This document shows, piece after piece, positions 12,491 to 24,955 of a stretch of DNA of 64,000 nucleotides. A model generated the notes under the pieces. It did no database searches, was not told the origin of the DNA, and was given only the letters and a program-made list of their open reading frames with translations. Position 1 is the first letter of the stretch, and each line of letters begins with the position of its first letter. The translations under genes were made by a program, and so were the position numbers. The stretch spans positions 62,001-126,000 of the forward strand of contig RQTK01001107.1 in NCBI GenBank assembly GCA_003991915.1, read 5' to 3'. Origin of the DNA: Elysia chlorotica (taxonomy: Eukaryota; Mollusca; Gastropoda; Plakobranchidae).

Positions 12491-15400
12491 TATTAAGAAA
12501 CGTTTATTGCGGACATCCTCATTCACGTATTTGAGGTAAGCCATAAATTTGACTTGCCTGAAAGACCACCTCTTTATACCCCATCCGGTGATAATAGAAA
12601 AAACAAACATTTCGATTTCGATTGTGTTGATAGCCAAATAAAATGTTTTTAAACTACGTTATTTTTATTTATACAACAAATATTTTCACACCACCAATAT
12701 AATGATTTCTTTACGAGTTAGTTTTGTTTGTTATAAATTGGTTTCTAATTTATCCCATCTAATAATTGTTATTAAGATAACCTTGGACTAAATTTACGGC
12801 TTAGAAAAAACAAATAACACAATCTTGCTATGAAAAATTTAACAGGGAATAGACAGATCAGATGTGTGGACAATTCAATTTATGTTCTTCTAAAATATGC
12901 AGAAGGAGCGATAACGTGACGCTTTCCCCTAGCTAGCAGTCTAATAATTTTAAGTACCAGGTAAAATCGAAGACGATTAGTTTTAACCAGTGCACTTATG
13001 TACTTGATATTTTAAAAAAATGGTTATGTGGATGGTTATAATATTTTTTGTAAAATCAATTTATTATGGTTAGCATTCTGTCCAAACTTCAGTTAAAAAT
13101 TTTTCTTATGTTACACAGTTATTTATTGTTTTTCTAATGCAATGTGATGTTTATCAGTGACAACGTTTTAAATATAAGTTGACTATTCACAAAGTTGAAA
13201 TAAAAATGTCTTAAAGTGTAATTTATTAGATTCGTTCGCAAAGCAATTCCATATCGGTCTGAAAACATTTAATAATAAATTAAATAAGATAGCTACATCT
13301 CGGCTTCCAAAAATGTTGGAAGCCGTCACTTACAGTTAATACTTTCTCGCGATTTAATTTAATAAAATGAGGGGAAAAACGAACACCACAATACGCCCGA
13401 TTTGAATTTTGTTGTTTTAATGTTGAACGTCAGCATCGTAAAAGCTATTTTGTGGACGGTTAGCAAGACTCTTGTTTCTCTCTATTTTTCCCTAAAAATA
13501 CTTTACTTAGATGATCATCACCAGTTGCAATTTGATTCTACTTACCCTTTCTCAGAGTTGTTCGATCTTTACGATGATTCAATGCTAGTTATACTTTTTT
13601 AAAGAGTCAGAAGCGGCATTTTGAGCTGAATAGAGGCAGCACTCACTGAAAAGAAATGTTAAAATTGGAGGAAAATAATGTCCCCTCCCCTTGATCTTAC
13701 TTTATCACTATCTAGCATTACCTTGTACAACAACACTTATAACCGAGGCTTTTCACTTTTAACAATCAAAGTTCTTAAAAAGCACCACTGTTGCAAAAAT
13801 TCTAATTTTCCTTTTTACCTAATCGGCTTTTCATTATACATCGGATCGTCTGTTTCTCCCAATTTGCCTGTCTTTCTGTGTTTCCTTGTGTCTGTCTCAA
13901 TAAGTTTTACTCCTGTGATTGATTTCCAAGGCCTCTATTTTTCAATACCACAATGTGGTACCAATTGGGTCAAAACTTACTAGTGCTTGGTAAACTCACA
14001 CATAGCCAATGACACTTTCAGAACATCATTATGAACTTGAATATCGTTTTAGTGTTCAAGCATTTTTGTTCCCCTAAATTATTAACAAGAACGCTCTAAG
14101 ACAAGTGGATTTCGCGGCTACAAAACCTTTCATTCCTCAGGAACGTGATAAGAACTATCATACCGTGAAAATAGATTTTAGCCTTTTTTTCTAACGACTT
14201 CCTCTCCTTTCGTGTTTGTTTGATTATAATTATTCAAATCTCTTACCGATGGTTTGTGGCGTGTACTCTCTTCTAAAAAAATATATACGCGTGTGACTTA
14301 TCTAAAACTATTGTTTAGAGCTTTTCTTGATGTATACGATGTAGTTTGTTACACGAAGACATTAACATCCCCTCTTTTTAAAATAAATGTTCAAGTTCAG
14401 GATGACTTTGAAAGGGAATTAATTGAACCAACACAAATAGCTGAATAAGCAGCAGATGAGTGATATTGAATAACAAAAATGTACACCATCTTCACTGACA
14501 TTGACAATACGAATTGCATAAAAATAACATAGATTGACAAAAAAAGTATGCTTTAAAAGAAATTATCTCTTTGTTATAAATACCCCCCCCCCCATTTTGT
14601 TTAGTTATGCAACTTAATGCTCTGAAGAAAATAATACTAACGAATACATAATGCACTTAAACAAACAACGAAACAAAAATAAAACAACAAACAAACAACA
14701 ACAACCACAAAACAATGAAAGCAACAACAACAGCGGCACATACGTTAAAGAAATGAAAACATTGATTCGCCTTTGTTTTAACTGCTACTTGTTCTTCAAA
14801 AATTAATTACCTGTCGCGACTCTTACTTTTTCGAGCTGCTGCTCTCGTTAGGCGACGTGTTCTTTTTGTTTGACAGCAGGAAACGTTTTCAGTGGGTGCA
14901 GTGTGAAAAGAAAACTCACAATTTCCCAGTTTATTTGATGTTGTTGTTTTTCAGTGTCCAAATTTAATGTGCTTACTTAATTTCATTTCATGCATGATTT
15001 GTGGAGGTTGTACCTTGTTTTAAACTCATTTTCGGTTAGCTCTATATATGTTTGTTTCTTTCTTGTTTGTTTTTGTGTCCGTGACTGTGGTTTTTTATAG
15101 ACAACACATTTTGCAAGACAGTAACGTTACAACTCAGGGGACAGCTTGTTTTGATTCTGCAGCTGCAGAATTTTGGTTCATCGTCAGTTTTTTTTCTTAG
15201 CTTTAAACTCTTCTAGTAGGTTCTTGTTGTGATTCATTATTGTTTGATTTATGCTGGGGAGGCAACTGTAGCTGACTTCTATAGTATTTCTGTTAATAGG
15301 CTTATGTAGTTTGTTGTATTTGGGAAAGTGCCTGTCTATCAGGTTTATAAAGTATCTCGCGACGTTGGTTGAGACGTTCATGCTAAATGGTGGTTTGAAC

Positions 15401-15659
15401 CAAGTTATTTTTCTCTTTCTTTTGTTGCTTTGTTGCTTGCTCGTATCTTATGATTTTAGATCAGCCTCTCTCTCTGCGGTGATGTTGATGTGGAAGCTTG
15501 TCAGCAATGTGTTTAGAGCAGCCCAGAGAGTATTGTATATATCGGCCCATCATTGTGGCGTCATAGTCGTTGTGAAATAGACTGTTCTAGATGCAAGTTT
15601 CAAAATTCCTCTGTTGTTCTCTGTACTTGAGGGACAGGATTCTGTACCACTATGAGGCC
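12491..15659. other. No recognised gene
   Basis: About 3 kb of AT-rich DNA with small ORFs lacking domains (13402-13602, 13678-13983, 14254-14448 plus; 15184-15381 minus). Notable local features are a 9-bp perfect stem with 7-nt loop at 13301-13325 (CGGCTTCCA/TGGAAGCCG) and a poly-C run near 14582-14594. Confidence 0.5.
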
Positions 15660-15758
15660 GAAAATTCGTTCCCTTCTGGTTGGGTCGGTGTCAGTATAAT
15701 GTGATTAGCTGACACAGAATTCCTGTTTTCCCAGCTGTACCTTTGTGTGGCAGCACAA
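15660..15758 (+). mobile_element. SINE body fragment
   Basis: It has 'tggttgggtcggtgtcagta', then 'taatgtgattagctgacaca', then 'tttgtgtggcagcaca'. These are the body blocks of the local SINE family in plus orientation. The tRNA-like head and tail are not clear. Confidence 0.6.
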
Positions 15759-16906
15759 AAACAGTTGCGAGGCCTATACGTTTTAGATAGTACTCGTCGC
15801 CGTAAAAGTAGGAGATTTTATGCAAAGAGAGAATTTCTAAAAAGGGAAACATACACCTTTGCGTCAGTATTGGTGGCGTAAAGCCTACTATCATGGTAAA
15901 GATCATGTTGCCACATTCAGTGAGAGAACGCTCAAACTCATGCAAAGCCATATCATTAATATTAAGTTTAAAGATTTTCAGATAAAGCAACACACATGGT
16001 TGTTGAACTCTGCCTTATATGTTTCGTAGGCTATTTCCCCCCGAGATTTTCCGACAAATCTCGAACGAAAAAGATATATTTTACAAAACATGGTACTGTC
16101 GAAACCGACCTTTCATAACATCTTATTTTTCGCAACTTCTCCAGCTACTGCAGTTTGTGCCTGTAGCCTATTGACTCATACAATGCTTTTGTGCAGCCAA
16201 AATAGAACGACAATGAGTGGGTGCGACTGGAGACCATAATGATTATGTAGATCCAACAGGATTGAACCATTTGTTTAAATTGATCATTTTTTCTACAGAT
16301 TCAATGATACCCGTCTTCAGTTATGTTGTCTCACATAAAGATTTTTTTTTCAACAGCTGAAACCAGAGAGAACGATGTGTACCTTTCCCCCGGGATAAAA
16401 CCATCTTGAAGTTTTTCAGCAAAAAGATCAGTCACAGCATCAACCATAAAATGACTCGTCAGAAAATTTGGTATGGACATTTGACACAGTGGCTGTAAAG
16501 GAAAATATACTGCTCAATAATACGCTCAAACAACATTAACATATTCCACCCACAGAAAGGTGCAGCGTAACACAACTTGCTTAACACATATACTACCTAC
16601 CAACAGCGCTATTCCCTGATCCACACATCCTTGGATGAAACGTCTACCCAAGAAAAAAACAAGAAAGAAAACCAGGTGTTAACAACAGCACTTTTAAAAC
16701 AATAAAAAAAAATAAAACTACCCAAACCTCTGCAATCTGTTTTATTTTAACCGAAGGTAATTTATATTGACTTCTTCACCTTGGCAATTCCAAATATACA
16801 ATCCATCCTTTAGGAAAGACTTTCTTGCATGTGGAGAATTGTGAAAGAGTCTGATTGGAAACCATCAGATCTACCCTAGAACTATCTGATCTAGTAGGAG
16901 AGAAGC
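15759..16906. other. No recognised gene
   Basis: AT-rich sequence without domains or element signatures that I can recognise. The minus ORF 15691-15993 looks accidental. Confidence 0.5.
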
Positions 16907-16911
16907 TCGCC

Positions 16912-16962
<51 letters not shown>
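16907..16962. repeat. (CT)n microsatellite
   Basis: Pure CT tract. Opposite-strand ORFs through it are artefacts. Confidence 0.95.
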
Positions 16963-16966
<4 letters not shown>

Positions 16967-17188
16967 AAACGTCTCCTGGGTCCTCAACGAGGATCTTACG
17001 CGGGGCGGAGATTTTACCAGTCTGAAGTAGGTGTGTGGTCCGGCTAAAACTTGGTGAGCGACTATGCTGCCCTCGGCACCATCTTGCAGGGAGAGAGACC
17101 CGTTTTCCGGCCGCGGCACTGGCCAGGTGGATTTCCAGCACACGTCTTTACGGCGAACCCGGTGAGTGCGTCATCGTGGCTAAACGAT

Positions 17189-17295
17189 CAAACAAACAAA
17201 CAAACAAACGAGCAAACAAACAAACAAACAAACAAACGAGCAAACAAAGAAACACACAACCAAACAAAAAAGTTGTTGATAATAATAATAATAAC

Positions 17296-17335
<40 letters not shown>

Positions 17336-17357
17336 TGATGATGATGATGATGATGAT
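17189..17357. repeat. (CAAA)n, (ATA)n and (ATG)n tracts
   Basis: Three adjacent simple repeats: CAAA units (17189-17240), AAT units (17279-17333) and ATG units (17334-17357). Confidence 0.95.
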
Positions 17358-17469
17358 AATAATAATAATGCGTGTTGATTGTATTATTGCCATTTTATTA
17401 TTAGTAGTAGTAGTAGGAGTAGGTTACAAGGGGCAGCCGCAAACCTAGGTCTAGCTTGAGACACATTTT

Positions 17470-17735
17470 AGACTGATCACATGGACGGGGATCGAACCCG
17501 CACCAACAGCAGCACTATATAGGCTATATTGTGGACGGGGCCCAAGATGGATGTCTGACAATTTTATGTGCTGCCACACACGAGACAGCGCGGGGATACC
17601 ATGACTCCTGTCTTAGCCGGTCACATTATACTGACACCGACCCAACCAATAGGGAACGCAACAGCCAGGATTCTAAGTCGGGACCTTTGGCGTCGGAAGC
17701 CGATGTTCTACCCCTGGACCACCACGCCCCCCGAA
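17470..17735 (-). mobile_element. tRNA-derived SINE (near full length)
   Basis: On the minus strand the tRNA-like head lies at about 17680-17732 ('ggtccaggggtagaacat' type A box). The body carries the 'gtgtgtggcagcacataa', 'attgtcagacatcc' and 'ggccccgtccac' blocks, and the 3' part reaches 17510. A second partial head-like segment with B box GGGTTCGATCCC sits at 17480-17505, so two copies may be joined. The best plus-strand landmark is 'tgtggacggggcccaagat' at about 17530. Confidence 0.75.
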
Positions 17736-18205
17736 GACCAGTGTGCTTAACCACTCTACTATCGGCTTGCAGACTAGCTCCGTCTGTTAAAGCCTCTATA
17801 GTTGTTGGACTGCTTATTCTGTATCATAGTCGTACTAGTAGTAGTAGTAGTAGTAGTTGTAGTTGTAGTCGTAGTAGCAGCAGTAGTACTAATGCCAATA
17901 CGATTGAATTCTAGAGTTTGACGACTACTCAAACATTTTGAAAACCCCATAACGATCAGCCTCTCTATTTCTTGCCAAGGCGAAGACCAGTGTGCTTAAC
18001 CAGGGCTCTCAGACTAGCTCCGTCTGTTAAAAAATCTATAGTTGTTGGACTGCTTATTCTGTATCATAGTAGTACTAGTAGTTGTAGTTGTAGTCGTAGT
18101 AGCAGCAGCAGTACTAATGTAATACGATTGAATTCTAGAGTTTGAAGACTACTCAAACATCGAGAAAACCCCACTGACGTCAGCATCGCCATAGATCCCA
18201 TTAAG
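17733..18205. repeat. 249-bp tandem duplication
   Basis: Two tandem units start at GAAGACCAGTGTGC (17733 and 17982). Both contain 'agactagctccgtctgttaa', 'ttgttggactgcttattctg', an AGT/TTGTAG repeat of different length, and 'gattgaattctagagtttga'. The copies differ by substitutions and by an (AGT)n expansion, so the duplication is not brand new. Confidence 0.85.
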
Positions 18206-19059
18206 AATAAAAGAAAGATATTTTTAAAAATTCACATTTTCTTCTCTCGAGTTCACATAAAAAGAGACCAGACTATAATATTTTAAATATTTATTACAAA
18301 CAAAGCCTCAGAGGACGTACAGCTAAAGCACAATAAAGAGCGATCAATGTGACTATTAAAGAATGTACCCGTTGATAGGAATTATAATATATGCTTGATG
18401 TATATGAAAAGTGTCTTCGACTTATTCCGTCTGCACTGCTGTCTGTACATTTTTTCCTTTTAAAGTTACTTTCATGACATTAGATTCAGAAAAAACAACA
18501 ACACATAAATTACAAAAAAAAAGAAAAAAAACCCACAAAAAACGACTGTATTTTACTAGCCTTTTTCTAACTACCGTTTCTTTCCTACACATCTCCCATA
18601 AACTTTATTCATCCAATAATGTTGTTGTCGTTTCTCAACATTTTTTTTTCTTACCATAATTGAGCCTCATATTTCTTATTGTTTTTCCTTTTCGTTATTA
18701 AGTCGTTCGTCTTGCATATTTATATTGCATTTGTTTATTTTAAAGCACGCTGATTACATGCAGAATCAATTAAGCTGAAGTCATAATATTACATTTTCAT
18801 CTGAGGAAAATCTTTGAAAAAGAAATTATTAAAATATATTCCTGATGGAGACAACTTGTAACAAAATAGAAAAAAAGGAATAGACCGTGATTTCAAAGAG
18901 ATTGAAACTTAAAAGGAATTTGAGAAGTATCACCTGATCATAATTATTATTATTAAACACCTGGATATACTCTTCCCTTTTAAGCTAAAGACAAACTAGT
19001 GGCATAGTTACGCCTTTTGTCATAAATGGTTTGTCTTTCTGTCTGTTTTGTATGTATCT
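18206..19059. other. No recognised gene
   Basis: AT-rich DNA with A-rich patches near 18510 and no coding or element signature. Confidence 0.5.
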
Positions 19060-19077
19060 CTCTTTCTCACTCTCTGT

Positions 19078-19124
<47 letters not shown>

Positions 19125-19138
19125 TCTCTCTCTCTGTC

Positions 19139-19217
<79 letters not shown>
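19060..19217. repeat. (CT)n microsatellite
   Basis: Long CT tract with CCCC interruptions. It generates several false Ser/Leu and Arg/Glu ORFs. Confidence 0.95.
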
Positions 19218-19220
<3 letters not shown>

Positions 19221-19750
19221 ATGTAACCAATTTTTCCCTCTTCTTTTTACTCATAATCTCAGATTGTGTTAACGGCACTTCTCAATATTTTTCTCTGAGT
19301 AATATCTTTATTTTGTTCTTTTGACCAGATTAAGTTTAGAAGGATATTACTTGATTGACAAGATCTTTCAACACTATCCTGCTACTTTCATCAATAGAGA
19401 TCTTATTACAGCACTTGTATTAGGAAAGGAATTTATTTTGTTTACTATAACCCTCTTTCACCTTATTATGTATAGCAACTCACTCACTCACTTATAATGT
19501 ATAATCTAGAACGGCCAGTGAAACCAACCATCGAAAAGTACAAAACATGTAATCTAAAAGAAAAATTCAAATACACTTTTTAACGTAAATTGGCATCTGA
19601 TACTTTTTGTCTTATCCAACACTATAGAGACATTATACCCGTCCAGAGATGGCAGCGTATTCATTAGCATAAGTGGTGCGGACCGAATCCTCCATGTTTT
19701 CTTAGAACCTTGCTCTGTACTAAATATCTATTTCGTTACTTCCATTACTC

Positions 19751-19861
<111 letters not shown>

Positions 19862-20194
19862 ATAATAATTATATAATATGTGTGTGTTTGATTGTGCATG
19901 TGTCTATCTATTTGCCTCTCTAGTCATCATATTTTTGTTCAATTGTATCACTCTCCTTCGATCTTTGAGTTAGTATCAAGAAGAGCACAAAAAGTTGAAC
20001 GCGTTCTCCTTCTTCTTTGGTTACTTGTGTCACTTTCATCTCTCCCTCCCTCTTTCTCTCTGTGCCCTCTATCTTTCAATCTGTATGAATCTGAATTGTT
20101 ATTTTCTCTCGGAAATTTGTGTTTGTTTCTTTTCTTTTTATCTCTATCTGTCGACGTTGATCCTGAGTCTAGTTTTATGTTTATCGTTTCTCTC

Positions 20195-20200
20195 TTTCCA

Positions 20201-20247
<47 letters not shown>

Positions 20248-20259
20248 TTCTTTCTCTTG

Positions 20260-20333
<74 letters not shown>

Positions 20334-20335
20334 CT
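20195..20335. repeat. (CT)n microsatellite with TTCTCTTG units
   Basis: CT tract interrupted by two TTTCTCTTGTTC-type segments. It supplies pyrimidine-rich sequence upstream of the candidate exon at 20402. Confidence 0.95.
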
Positions 20336-20401
20336 CTTCTTCTTCTATGTATATCTACAGAGTCAACAGCAACTTTGCAATTAATGTGTCTTTACTAACA
20401 G

Positions 20402-20454
20402 GAGCCGCAAAAAGAGGAGGATGCAAGAGATGGAGGAGAGACAGAGAATCCGAG
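20402..20454 (+). CDS. Candidate 53-bp host exon (charged helix)
   Basis: A 3' splice site (TCTTTACTAACAG) precedes the segment and a strong 5' splice site (GAG|GTGAGC) follows it. In the phase 1+51+1 reading it encodes SRKKRRMQEMEERQRIR, a highly charged helix typical of coiled-coil or nuclear proteins. The other two frames are also open, so the phase is not certain. The composition differs from the AT-rich surroundings. If real it belongs to an unidentified multi-exon plus-strand gene. The evidence is splice signals plus peptide character only. Confidence 0.45.
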
Positions 20455-20544
20455 GTGAGCACAGTACTATTGATCTATATGTTGAACGAAAGAATCAAAA
20501 TTGGACAAACTGATGCTAGCCGTGATATCGGCGTAAAAGTAATG

Positions 20545-21485
20545 TAAGATAAGATAAAAGATAAGATAAGCCTTTATTATCCCATGGGGAAGTTTTTCTT
20601 GGTCGTACAATAATACATTTGTTTTAATATCACACCACCAGTTGTACATGTGTTTGATTTTATTTTTATAATAATAATAATTATAATAAAATTAATATAT
20701 GCTTTTTACATCCACATGTAAAATTATTGAAATTGTGCACTGCCAAACATACATAATTCTTATTTAAAGACACACACATCTTCACGCATATACCGGTACA
20801 AGAATACACATAACACTGCATACAAACAATTTCTCTAATTGTGGCGTTGAGTTTAGTTGATCCAACGCCCAGCGTAGCACTCATTAGACTATACTGTGGA
20901 CGGATCCTAAGACTGACGTCTGACAATTTTTTGTACCGCCACACACAAAACATAGCGGGGATACGGGGCACGAAATCGGACAAATCTGCCGACCATGGGA
21001 CCCGAACCGCGGTTGTTCCGACCCAGAGACCAACGTTCGCTCCCTTCTAAGTATAGTTATTTTGCAGCAATCTAATGGATGCTGGTACAAACGAGTTTTT
21101 ATATCTGTTTGTTATGGCCCTTTTTGATATTAATCTGTTACTTCTTTGTGATGTTTTATATTCACTATGAAGAGGGTGGTTTATGTCTGATGTAATACAT
21201 TTAGCTTTATTCATTACTTGTAAAACATACATGTCTTTGAAAGGGATTAGTTCACAGCCAATTATTTGGGAAGCTTTCTTTCTTATTTTGTCTACTCTTT
21301 GAAAGTGGGCTTTTGATAGGTTTCTTCAAAAACATGTAATTCCAAAAGATATTAAACTTTGGATACAGGAGACATAAAAGATTTTCATTATATTGTAGTC
21401 GACATTGAAAGACTTTAATTTCCTTAGAAAATACAGTCGTTGATTAACTTTTTAATCAGTATTTCAATATGTGGATTGAATGCTT
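20545..21485 (-). mobile_element. L2/CR1-like LINE, 3' part (copy 2)
   Basis: This is the sister of the copy at 3751-4795. It has the same tandem TTATC-type tail (20545-20570), the same CCATGGGATAATAAAGG end, and a C-terminal coding block on the minus strand (21047-21232). That block contains ITSDINHPLHSEYKTSQ and RYKNSFVPASIRLLQ, the conserved ending of CR1/L2 proteins. Upstream (21240-21480) the thumb-domain region is readable but broken. Alignment to copy 1 is interrupted by a SINE at about 20842-21046. Copy 2 is shorter: it lacks the RT motif B/C region seen in copy 1. Confidence 0.8.
20842..21046 (-). mobile_element. SINE inserted in L2/CR1-like LINE
   Basis: On the plus strand the blocks 'actgtggacggatcctaaga', 'tgacgtctgacaatttt' and 'ccgccacacac' are followed by 'gacccgaaccgcgg', the reverse of a B box. 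This gives a minus-strand SINE. It sits exactly where homology between the two LINE copies breaks. The flank match resumes at 'tatagttattttgcagcaat'. Confidence 0.7.
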
Positions 21486-22618
21486 ATTAGATTTTGAGCG
21501 ACATAGCACTCATACCCGTATTATTTATAGGGCCATCAAGATAATTGTAACGAGATTTATCAGGCTTGTCCCACTGTGAAATAAAAACAATAAGTGGATT
21601 CTGCAAGAAAACACACAGATGATAAAAAAAAAACCTTGTCGCTGAGATAGCAGAATGGTATATTTTATTATTATTTTTAGATCATAAAATAAAGAACGAT
21701 ATATTCCTATGCGAGAAGTGAAAATTTACACCTTCCTTAGTGATTGATAAAATCACGCGACTGATTTTACAAAGTTAACATATTGGTATGATTATGTCAT
21801 ATTGCATTATATCAGAGATAATTATGCCATCCTGCTATCCGATTTAATTTTGGTTGATCACGGCTTCAAAATAGAGAGCTTAAAGGGTTCTAGTAAGCTC
21901 TTCCTTCTTGAAAACGCTAAGTAAAATAAAAGCTAAATTTAGAGCTAAACTTTGTATTTTATTCTCAAATAGAAATAATTATCTTTCAAAAAGGTGGATT
22001 AATCGATGCTTATGCCTGCAACAACTACTTAATAACTATTTTAAGAGCCTATTATTTACAATAAATTATGCAAACAAAACAGATATCGAAATATTATATT
22101 AATTTGCTTGTCAAGCACAAATCAAGGCCAGTATCCAAGGCAGAAAGCCTCTTCAAGTATCAATCCATACACATACGATAAGATTTCAACTCCCGTAAGA
22201 TATTGATTTTTTTTGTATGATACATAATGCAGGGTTGATGAATATTGGCCAGTAATCAACCATTTGCTGGATTTTCCTCTCTCAATTGTTGTTGTCTTTT
22301 AAATAATTTTGAATAGTTTGATAAACTCATACAAACATTTTTTTGCATATTGTGTTAAAAGAGAAATGTTTTCAGTATTAAATCAAAAACAAATCTTTTG
22401 GTACCATTACGTCAGGTATGATTTGAATGAAGTAAAAATGATTGGAACTTTCCCTAAACGTTTTATATGATATGAAAACGGCGGCCATTTTGATAAAACA
22501 AAAAGTACACAACCTCTCTGACATTTCTTGATTATTGATACGATATTTGATAACTATTTGTACAATACATTTTTTGCGAAAATTAAACATCAAGTTATTT
22601 TTCCATTAGTAATAATAA
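21486..22618. other. No recognised gene
   Basis: AT-rich sequence. ORFs at 21908-22102 (plus) and 22378-22593 (minus) lack domains. I see no element signature. Confidence 0.5.
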
Positions 22619-22850
22619 TCTATAATTATATTAAAAAAATTTAGTGCTCACTGTGGGCTCCCGGTCTCGATTTTTGCCCATCTCCACAGATTTACTCAAT
22701 CACTTGAAAATTACAACATATTTTTTTATGAATCACTATACATCAGGGACACGATGACAAACCACTTTTTTAAAAGCAATGTTTTATTAGACCTTTGATA
22801 TTATAAAAAAAATTCAATGAATCCCTCCCGCAAAGACCAATCTCTATTAT

Positions 22851-23310
22851 CAAAACCACTATCTATACCATAGAAGTAGGCCAATCTATTTAAAGTGGTG
22901 GCGTGGTTAAGATTGTTGGTCTATTTTCGGCGACCATACACAACTTCCGGAGTGGTGTGTACGATATGTAAAAGGTACAAGAACAGCAATATTAAGCCTA
23001 CTACTAGAAAATAATAATCTAGAACTAGATTAGATCAATAGATTAGTAGAAGCATCAATAAGGGCAACATGACTAACCTAAAATATAGTAATTTATTTTT
23101 ATTATAACTATTATATTCAATTCATATTGTCTCAATCCACAGTTTATAATTATAGAGTCCGTTTTCTGTGTTTGGCCATCATAATGTTTACACCTTATAA
23201 TGTCATCATACGATGTGTAGAAACGTGTGACCTATGTACAAAGAAGATTCAAAAGTCCGCCATTATCATTACCACACATAGATTTTGTCAGTGCAAATTT
23301 AGAGCCGCTC
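22851..23310. mobile_element. Unclassified 460-bp insertion in Helitron B
   Basis: Copy A is continuous here whereas copy B is interrupted. The interruption is flanked by CTCTATTAT at 22842-22850 and again at 23311-23319, a 9-bp target-site duplication. The inserted DNA has no clear terminal inverted repeat and no coding capacity. It begins near 'aaagtggtggcgtggttaag', which is weakly tRNA/SINE-like. A SINE or small retrotransposed sequence is possible. Confidence 0.5.
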
Positions 23311-23854
23311 CTCTATTATTAGATCAATCGCTTTCCTCTTTCTTTTTGTGAAAGTAGGGCATTTAGTAGGGAAAAAACGGTGTGCACTTTTTTGCAGTTG
23401 AGAGCAGTAATCCTAAGATTTATCACCGCAGACTTACCCAGTCACTTAAAAACAAATAAAACTGACTCAGGAATAGTCTAGAATATAGATCTTAAATATT
23501 TTACCAAAAAGCATGACTCAACTCTATCATGAGCAACCTCTTTCTTCTTCCTTTTTGTAAAAGCAGCGGGTTTAGGGAAACATTCTGGAAGATCTAGATC
23601 TGGATTAGACAAATTGCAATGGCAGGTAAGAAAAAGACACGTTGTTTAAGACGATCCAGACACTTAGCAGCAACACTCAATCAAAACCAAACCCCTCAAC
23701 ACAATCACAAACATCACTTGATCAACCATAGATCTACGACAAAGAGAAAGCAGACATAGATGTAGATCTCCACACCGTATACCTAGTTATTAGATCTGCT
23801 GCACCTCCACAGGAAGCAGATAGACCCAAACGGATTAGATCTACATCACCATTA

Positions 23855-24461
23855 AGGTGCAACTATACCAACTCATACATGCATCCTGGACAGACAGACA
23901 ATATGCAGAGGTCCATTTTTTTGTGGTTATTCGTTCCTCGAGGTACACCGGCTGTCGTACGACGGATAACAGCTTCCGTTGACGGACCGACAATCTGTGT
24001 TTTGCTACGTGGAGTCAAAACTTGATCTGTGATAGTCTGTGTTGGACGACCGCCATTGTTTTCCAGCTCTCCATTCAAAACTTTAAGCACACTTTTCTCT
24101 AGAATGCCTTCATAAGTATAGACCCAAGTAGTATATTTAGTCTCAGATAATAATGACATAAGGTCACAATAAAAATGATATATGAAATAAGCTTAGTTTT
24201 TGAAATATTTGAAAATTTAGCTAATAGCATAACCGCAGGGCACACTTTGACCTAGATAGCTGGTCAAGCCAGAATCTATGCTCGCGTGTATGTGCAAAGA
24301 GCGATTCCCCGCTGACCGGTGGCCTTTGATCCTGGTATCACGTGCTTCGGCTGGCATCTGTGTTGCATGGGCGTTTATACTAGGATCGACAACTTTGTCA
24401 TAATATGACATATTATGTGACTGTCGACCCACGCTTGGCCTAGTTTGGTGTAGCTACACCC
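23855..24461. mobile_element. Harbinger-like non-autonomous DNA transposon
   Basis: A 607-bp segment absent from Helitron copies A and C is bounded by imperfect terminal inverted repeats: AGGTGCAACTATACCAA at the left and, reversed, GGGTGTAGCTACACCAA at the right. It is flanked by TTA on both sides (23852-23854 and 24462-24464). A 3-bp TWA target duplication with GGG/AGG-type termini fits the PIF/Harbinger superfamily. The only ORF (23863-24159, minus, 98 aa) shows no transposase motif, so the element would depend on a transposase supplied elsewhere. Confidence 0.6.
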
Positions 24462-24483
24462 TTACCATCTCAAACTCGCATCA

Positions 24484-24955
24484 TTGAGGCAGCTCCTTTG
24501 CTTACACCACCAACTGGCCCAAACCATGACAATAATAATTATTATGAATATTGTTGCCCAGAATATTGGGGGAATGACAAAGTCATGCCAATATTGTGAC
24601 GCAAAATTACGGCCCACAGAAACATCCTCACTATGCTGTGCCAATGGTCAAGTTAATTTACCACCGTTGCAAATTTTACCACCCTTGCAAATTTTACCGG
24701 AACTTTTACACCTTTTGTGGGAGTTACTGCAGAGTGTACACATTTTCGAAATAACATTCGAGGTTACAATTCAGCGTTCGCATTCGCATCACTTGGTGTA
24801 AATGAGGACATGTTACCGGTAGGGGTGGCACTGTTTGTCATAGAATTGGTCATCTACAACCAAATAGAGATGGAGAAAGACCTAAAAAGACAAATAAATA
24901 GAATGTCAATTGGAAGAATTACACCGCACATCCCACAGAAGGAGAGAGGTTTTTC
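24484..24955 (+). pseudogene. Helitron cysteine-rich/N-domain relic
   Basis: Two overlapping frames encode the region just before the Helitron Rep domain: KSCQYCDAKLRPTE, CCANGQVNLPPL, then FRNNIRGYNSAFAFASLG. An 18-bp tandem duplication at about 24662-24697 repeats the residues PPLQIL. After about 24900 the expected N-domain and HUH Rep sequences are missing, and the reading jumps to a post-Rep segment (HVKGAKSFKDM). A large internal deletion near 24940 is inferred. Confidence 0.7.

Noticed and set aside
23863..24159. 98-aa ORF inside the Harbinger-like element as a transposase
   Set aside because: No DDE or Myb motif visible; too short and not conserved-looking.
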